Source: Symbiodinium natans
Lineage: Eukaryota; Sar; Dinophyceae; Suessiales; Symbiodiniaceae
Reading direction: 5' to 3'
Assembly: GCA_905221605.1 (NCBI GenBank)
Contig: CAJNDS010000291.1
Span: 786,560-850,559 of the forward strand
Length of the DNA: 64,000 nucleotides
Below, piece after piece: positions 57,801 to 64,000 of this stretch (positions are counted from its first letter, which is position 1; the number at the start of each line of letters is the position of its first letter). The position numbers and the translations under genes were made by a program. The notes below the pieces were generated by a model that saw nothing but the letters and a program-made list of their open reading frames with translations, was not told where the DNA came from and made no database searches.

Positions 57801-58539
57801 TCTGCAGCGTAGACCGACATGCGCATGAAGAAAAACCGGACATAACGTCGCACTGTGGATGCATCGAAAACCAAATTCGGAGCAACGTGAAGTGTGGTGT
57901 CAGGCGGATTATTTTGTTTGTGTGTTTCTTTGTTGGTTGGGTGTGCATGCTTGCTTTGGAGTGAACGACCTAGCTTGCTTGCCGAGTTTTCTTTCTGGAA
58001 TATCTGTTTTTGGCAGGTGTGAAATGGGGGTTTCTGGGGATGGGGAGAGTTGGATGTCCATTCCAAGTTTTATGCGCAGTCAGAGTCCGCCGGGCGCCTC
58101 GACCATCCAGCACGCAGCGCGAACCCTGCCGGCGTGTCCCGATTGTCACAAGTACCTGGAAACTTGGAACCGTTGGCTGTTTGTCTGAAAACGTGCCATT
58201 GCCAGCATTGGCGCAGCGGCGGGGTAGAACATTTCGGTATATACATGTCCGTAAGGCAACAACAATCAGAAACGATTTTGCAAACAAGGCAGTCAGAATC
58301 AACACGGCCTGATCCGATTACATTCAAATGCTGGAGATTTTGTTCGAAGCATTTCGAGGGCGCGTGTCGTTTTTTGTGCTTTCGGACCGCGGTCTCCGGA
58401 AACCCATCCGGCATCGGCAGACTCGACCATGTTTTCAGCTGTCTGATGAAGCTTGGTTAACTGTCGTGCGGCCCAGGTGTTCGACTATCCCACGGTCAAA
58501 GACTTGTCCGAGCTTCTGGTACAGCTGACAGCTAATTAG
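54814..58539 (+). CDS. Tandem phosphopantetheine carrier (ACP-type) domains, 3' end of a PKS-like gene
   Basis: Two ACP/PP-binding domains are read across nine small exons: 54814-54877, 55032-55087, 55144-55167, 55295-55323, 55401 to about 55441, 56327-56354, 56660-56684, 56879-56933 and 58477-58539. Domain 1 reads EADMPLMDIGINSMNAVLFR, then NKLISEFK, DVELPTTL and VFDYPTVKTL. Domain 2 reads DADMPLMDIGINSMNAVLFR, then NKLGSVFEGVELPNTL and VFDYPTVKDLSELLVQLTAN, then TAG. Both have the GxxS serine that receives 4'-phosphopantetheine (codons 55040-55042 and 56668-56670) and the LPxTLxFDYPT motif typical of polyketide synthase and fatty synthase carriers. The phases close at each listed join except around 55441-56326, where helix I of domain 2 was not found. 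Donors are five GC, one GT and one GA. The 5' part of the gene is unidentified. Confidence 0.68.
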
Positions 58540-60517
58540 CTGCTAAACCATGTATTGAACCTCTTCATCTTTGAATCCCGATGCCGAGAGTTACGAAAGT
58601 GACCATAACAGCATGTTCTGGATTGCCAGTGTGCAAAGTCTTCTCGTCGAAAACAGCGGCAATCTCGCCCTTTAGGCTCAGGCTTACTCGGCTTATGCTT
58701 CCGTCGACAAAAGCCTGACGATGGTTTGTGTAGTGGGCAGGCTTGCCGTCTGGGTTCGTTCAAGCAAATGACCAGGATGAATATATTCGTACTTGCCATG
58801 CTTTTCCTCAGCCATTCAAGATGGAACCGATACAGCAGCCTGACGTATCTTCTTCGCGATGACGTGTTAACGGCGTGGCGGAAACGAGAGAAGCATGCAG
58901 ACATGGTTCCGACTCAACCCTACTAGCAATTCGACAGTCATGTCTCTGTGTGTGTGTGCGTGCATCAGGTTAGAGGCATGAAGGTACGTGGGGTCCGAAC
59001 AGATCAAGCTCGAAGCTATCTGTGGTCTGAGGCTTCAACATGTTAAGCATGGCGCACTCTGTTACCCCCGGCCATATCCAGCAGCTGCTGCATCTCGATG
59101 CATTCAGAATAAAACGCGATGCAGCCTTCCCACGAACAGTGGAAATGAGGCACCTCATGTGCAAAAACTGAGTGCCGTCTGTACCTCCTTATCATTCATA
59201 TCCAACCTAAAAACCCCTGAGCCCACGCAGTGAAGACTGAAGAGGTCCCGAGGACCAGTCTACGATCCAGCATGCCCCACGCATTTCTGAAAATAGTCCC
59301 ATATGGTCCCTCTTCTGGCCGCTTGCGAACTTGGATGGCGCCGCTGACGAACCCTGCGCAGCAGTTCGCTGAATTCTTCTGGCGAGGGGAAGTTCCAGAG
59401 TGTCAGCTTGATGTGTGCTGCCGAATCTTTCGTTTCTCGATTGCAGGCTGCACTTGCTTTCTTCTCCACCGCACTTGCTTTCTTGTTCCCCACCCATATT
59501 AATTATATTGTATTGGTATATAATGATAGTTCTCCCCGCCTCTCCAGGGTAGAGATCTGCATATTTAAAATATGCAAAGACATATGTGCTAACTAACTTT
59601 GCATTCGCGGTTCATATCTCGCGGAATCTTGAACCCCATGGCACTCGGCTCAGGTCATGAAGGCAGGCTGAGTGCCGATCTCGACCAGTTCGAGCCCAAG
59701 GAGTCGGCTCTTAGGATCGTTGGGATGTCAGTTGGGGTAGGGTTTAAGGGTACCAAAGTGCCAGACTGGAGGCTCCTGGTATCCCCTTCACACTATACTC
59801 CATGCTAAAGCAACAAATCAAGAGAACAGAGGGTCCAGCTGTCCTGGAAACCCAGAAGTCAGGCTGGGATCGACTTTCCTCTCTCTGTCTATTGACCTCG
59901 ACGATCCTGAGCGGCCGGACCGGAAACTTTGCAACGACAAACTCATCGGACTTTGCATTTTTTTCGGCTATTTCTTGCAAAGCGTGTGCCTTTTGCAGGT
60001 AGTTCGAATGACGCCGTACGGACCCGCATTAAGAAGGAAGACTCCAACATTGGTCCAACATGGTACTCTCCGTAGGTTTTTGTCAGAAAACTTTCGGCCA
60101 ATGAAAGAGCCTTCTAAGGAAGCCCTTCGTCTTTGCAACCGGCCCCGATGGTTGCCATGCGCTGCTTGCTGACTACGGCAGAGACAAAGTGCGTGAAGCT
60201 TGACCAAAAAGCTCCCGAGTCCCCGACAAGTTATAAGTTGTGACAATTTGTGACAGTTGTGGTGTGGGGATTGTACATCACGTCTTTTGTATTCAGGGAC
60301 TTACGACCAGCAACTCGGCGCTTAACCAGACGGCCCACCCAGCCGAGACAACCGTCTAGGTAAGACAAAAAGTTAAACAGTTAAGGTCGCTGCAGACTAC
60401 TAGAGGCGGTGGGGAAGGGTGGTACATCCGCCGGCTGTACTGACTCGAAAGCCCCCAAAGCCGTGCTAAACGGGCTCAGCGCTATCCGAAGCCTACATGA
60501 CACAGAACACAACTCAC
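58540..60517. other. No supported gene
   Basis: Follows the stop of the carrier-domain gene. Frames at 58790-58910 and 59600-59808 lack motifs and splice support. A TG-rich tract lies near 58944-58960. Confidence 0.4.
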
Positions 60518-60953
60518 TGAGGGTTTCATGGTGCATCTGGGCCTCGGTGAAGCTTGGATCGACCACGTCTTGGAAGTGGACAAGCGCCGGTTCTCGATGA
60601 TTGTGCTGCCGCTGGGATGGGAGGCAGTGGGAGGTTTGTATTCTTGGGTCTCTTGAGTTTGGTGGGGTCGCATCGGTTTCGACAGGATTCCACATAGGTT
60701 GAGACCAGGAAAGGATACGATGAGATCCATGGTCGGTGTGGAATTTGAGACTGAGGTGGAAGAATGGTTCAGGTTTGAGCCCCAAACTACCCATCACCGT
60801 TGCATTGTTGTGGTTCTGGGGCCTCAGGGGGAGGAGCACGAAGTGGCAGTGCCTGCCGGCGTGTCGGCGACCTGGGATGGACTCCTGCAATGTGTTGGCA
60901 CCGTACCTGGTCTCGCAGACTATGTTATCAGGCACGCTGGGCTTCAGGACTAA
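60518..60953 (+). pseudogene. Decayed open reading frame
   Basis: One frame encodes protein-like sequence on both sides of an in-frame TGA (60653-60655): upstream AWIDHVLEVDKRRFSMIVLP and downstream VEFETEVEEWFRFEPQTTHH, VVVLGPQGEEHEVAVPAGVS and more, stopping at TAA 60951-60953. The opposite strand is open for 313 codons but is His/Pro/Ser-rich, as expected of the complement of a once-coding strand. Similar degraded frames follow at 61206-61468 and 61708-61926. It may be remains of a mobile element or a duplicated gene; no family is recognised. Confidence 0.3.
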
Positions 60954-63282
60954 GTTGACTAAGTTCTGGACTGCAAGGAGGTGAGAATCGGGACATCGAC
61001 TGATAGGTTTCAGAGCCTTCAGGTACCTGTGAGGGCAAGGAGGCAAGGGCTTGGGAGGATGACGCCGGCTTAACTGTACCAGGTACCACAGAAAGGGATG
61101 CAACGGCAAAGGTACGCTGTGTAATCTGACGCGCCAGGATGCGCCAGGTGGAAGTGCAGTGCCAGGTAGCGTTGCCTCACTCACACTCCCCCACCAGGTA
61201 TGGAGATGACTGCAGGAGGACAGACATGGCCAGCTTCGTGAGAGGGGAGGAGTTCCTACAGAAGTATGAGTCCATCGAACGGGTGGAAAACTGCGGCCTG
61301 GAGGACCTTTGTGGGTCTTCATGCCCTACAACAGGGACTCTATACCACACTTCCATTTGCTTTGCTTTTGCACCTGAGGCCTGGCAGCCCAACCCGAAAT
61401 TAGAACTCCAGCTGCCGCAACTTACTCCCGAAACGCTGAGATGTCGAGCTCCTGCACGAAGTCTCTGAAGGATGCAGTCTCTTAATCTCAGCAAGTGCAC
61501 CTAGGCCTCCTAACCTGTCCTAACCTCACTTAGCTCTGTACTCCAGCACCTCCTCCGAAAATTAGGGCGTGTCGGCTAGGATCCAGTCTATCTGACCCCT
61601 GGCCGTTTTCTGAAGAAGACCGAGCGCACATTTGTGGACTTCCGCATTTTGCTGTGGACCTGGTCGCAGGGCGAAACCTAGACTTGTCCTAGGCTGCATG
61701 GTCCCAGTTGAAAGAGTTCAGGGCGGCCGTTCTGGTCTGTGAGCCGTTCGCGACTGGATATTTCTTTGTTGGTTCAAGGTTTGGGGCGAGCCACTGCTTC
61801 ACGGGGGATGGCATCACCCAAGATGAGAAAGGCATCAGGGGCAGCTCTGAGTATTTCATCCCCAACCTCGCTCTGAAGGACCTCTGTCCTAAGTTGAGAG
61901 GGTCCCCTTCTTCTTCGAACCAATAGATTCAATAGATCCTGGTGTGTAAGCCCTTGGTTGTGACATGCCGTCAAGTCAGTGGCTGGCGTGGCTCTTTCAT
62001 GCCTTTTGCGCATTCCCCCCGCTGCAGGAGCTGGTGCGGGACAAGGGTGCTGCCTTGCTTCCGTTGACGGTGCGGCTGTCGAACGGCAAAGACCCAGACG
62101 ACTCATGAGCCGGCCGTACCCTACGTTGCCCTACATGCTTGGAAGCTGCCCAAGTCACCCTGAACAAAAAGGCTCAGCGGCTCATCATGCTGAAAGCTGG
62201 CGTGAGGCACTTCTCATCCTCACTTCTCTCATCCCTAACACAATGTGGATATTGACGAGACCGCGTAAGTTGTAACAGGAGCTAGTTGGTGTGCCCGACG
62301 ATGTACAGGCTTGCCAGGTCTTGACGGCTTGCAGTAGGACGGAAAACAGAGTTGTGCCAGGTCACCGCGTGTACACCGTCACGACCCTCCAAGGGGCTTA
62401 TTGCAGGTTCTTGTACGCTTCTGCGTTGCGCATTTCTCGGAAGGCATATGGGCCGTATGGGGTTGTACGAATGAAGGATGAAGTTCGTGAGTTCACGACG
62501 ATGGCTTCAGAAGTTCCAGCAATTTCGGGCACACCGTCGTGCACGCAAGTTCGCCCCACCTTGTCAGGGTCGGGGCACGTCGATAACGAACGTCGATAGA
62601 AAACTGGATCCTTGAGATGAGTTGTGGCGATGCTTGAGATTGCTTGAGCTCAGAGGAGATTTTGGACACTCACGTGCCGAAGAGCAGGGGGGACATAGCC
62701 GGGCATGGATGGAGGATGGAGGCTCAGTTCTGGATAAATTGTGCTAAGGCACAGCACAGGCACAGGCTGTGAGGCTGCGACGTGAGAATGTAAGGGTGGT
62801 TTTTTTCGACAGCCCCTACCAATGCCAGGCTCGCTTTCGCTTTTGTCCGGCCCGCACATTGATGGCCTACTGAACATGAGCTTGCGAACGTTGCCGTTTC
62901 GGCTGCAACGGTGGGGCGGTTGTGCCATCTGCGAGGGCGAGGACGCCGGGTTCTTACTACATGTCTGCCTTTAGGCTCCCGCTTAAAATGTGTTTATGCA
63001 CCTTTAAGTCGGGGTGCCGGCGGGTGCACCCTAGAGAGGCCTGAAATTGACATAGCACCCTGCTGTTTTTGGACGGCCTTTGATGAGTGCGGCGTGAGCA
63101 GCTGTGATTCTTTCAGCTCAGGCCATTGCCATCATCGCCAATAGCGCAGAGGTGTGTTGTAAGGAGAAGTCCGTTTTTGCCAAGCCCTCAGATGTATGGT
63201 GGTTGCATGTTAGCCGCAGCACAAATTGCGACTTGGCGATGGTATGGTGACTGATGCGGGGCTCGGGCTTGCTATGCCTCAG
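60954..63282. other. Possible decayed coding remnants, nothing firm
   Basis: Frames at 61206-61468 (SFVRGEEFLQKYESIERVEN and more), 61708-61926 and 62291-62599 are protein-like but interrupted. No splice sites or domains could be assigned. Confidence 0.35.
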
Positions 63283-63347
63283 ATGAGAAAGAAAAGAAGG
63301 CTTCAGTTGATAGCAAGACTTTCGCCAACATCCTACGACTCGCACAG
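63283..63347 (+). CDS. Possible exon upstream of Rab2
   Basis: After acceptor ATGCCTCAG, codons in phase 1 read DEKEKKASVDSKTFANILRL and AQ. The frame stays open to about 63563 (SALKAQGTLLKSRATVDTEE and more). It is charged and helical but of unknown family. It lies about 320 bp before the Rab2 start and may be the last part of another gene. Confidence 0.33.
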
Positions 63348-63669
63348 ATACGTTGCAATGGCTGGTGCATGCTGAAGCTCGCATCAGCACTGAAAGCTCA
63401 AGGCACCTTGCTAAAAAGCCGGGCCACTGTTGACACTGAGGAGGCCAGCAGACATGCCGAAGTGTTTGGTAGGATTTCTCTGCCGGTTGCGCCACTCGCT
63501 TGCGGAATCAGTGACTCAAGGCATTGGCTTGACCATGCTCATGCACTGCATGTACCGTCTTAGAATGGAGATCCCGACAAAAGGAAGCCAGAAGTTGCCG
63601 AAACGGATCCGAACTAGGCGGCTTTATCTGGCCTTCTGCTTCAGTGCTTGACCCTCTCACTTCGCAGGC

Positions 63670-63913
<244 letters not shown>

Positions 63914-64000
63914 TGAAGCATGTGTTGGCCAGTTGTGGTTGTGATAGCATTGTCAAGATCTTGTGGAGCCCTGTTGGCGACACTGTGCACATATGCGATC

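Noticed and set aside
60381-61322. 313-codon open frame on the minus strand
   Set aside because: His/Pro/Ser-rich composition without motif; best explained as the complement of the decayed + strand frame with protein-like character.

Overview
The window looks like a piece of a dinoflagellate nuclear genome, most likely from the Symbiodiniaceae. Four things point that way. (1) The genes that can be recognised are broken into many very small exons. (2) Their introns mostly start with GC, sometimes GT or GA, and nearly all end in AG followed by an exon G. (3) Every supported gene lies on the + strand, as in dinoflagellate unidirectional gene clusters. (4) Interstitial TTTAGGG/CCCTAAA-type repeats and microsatellites are scattered through gene-poor sequence. 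No bacterial operon, CRISPR array, rRNA or convincing tRNA was seen. Exons were found by eye from protein motifs, reading-frame phase and splice-site context, so boundaries and most 5' ends are provisional.

Layout. At 0.2-6.5 kb there are small exons for Trp-rich and Lys/Glu-rich coiled-coil proteins. Among them, at 2.3-3.3 kb, is an apparently single-exon DXO/RAI1-like RNA-decapping protein. At 8.2-12.7 kb are an unrecognised two-exon gene, an Arg/Ser/acidic gene and a WD40 gene. At 16-18.6 kb are two short charged genes. Repeats dominate 18.6-22.6 kb, followed by an unrecognised gene at 22.6-23.3 kb and a G-tract repeat at 23.6-23.8 kb. At 25.1-25.4 kb a stop codon and a start codon lie 25 bp apart. 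A WDR53-like WD40 gene covers 26.5-30.4 kb with at least 13 exons. An unrecognised gene ends at 35.96 kb, just before an interstitial telomeric array (36.15-36.29 kb). At 39.0-40.9 kb a small helical protein gene is followed by a cyclin-box gene whose intron carries inverted repeats; the cyclin 3' end is then partly duplicated downstream. At 42.8-52.8 kb are several helical or charged multi-exon genes, one coding for a decamer-derived peptide repeat. At 53.8-58.5 kb two consecutive phosphopantetheine carrier (ACP-type) domains are spread over nine tiny exons. At 60.5-62.6 kb are decayed reading frames. The window ends inside a Rab2-type GTPase gene.

The recognisable genes do not form one pathway. 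They cover RNA quality control (DXO-like), WD40 scaffolds, cell-cycle control (cyclin), polyketide or related carrier chemistry (ACPs) and ER-Golgi traffic (Rab2). The most notable points are the tandem ACP exons, the high share of GC-AG introns, the hairpin-bearing cyclin intron and an intron flanked by a near-exact direct repeat.
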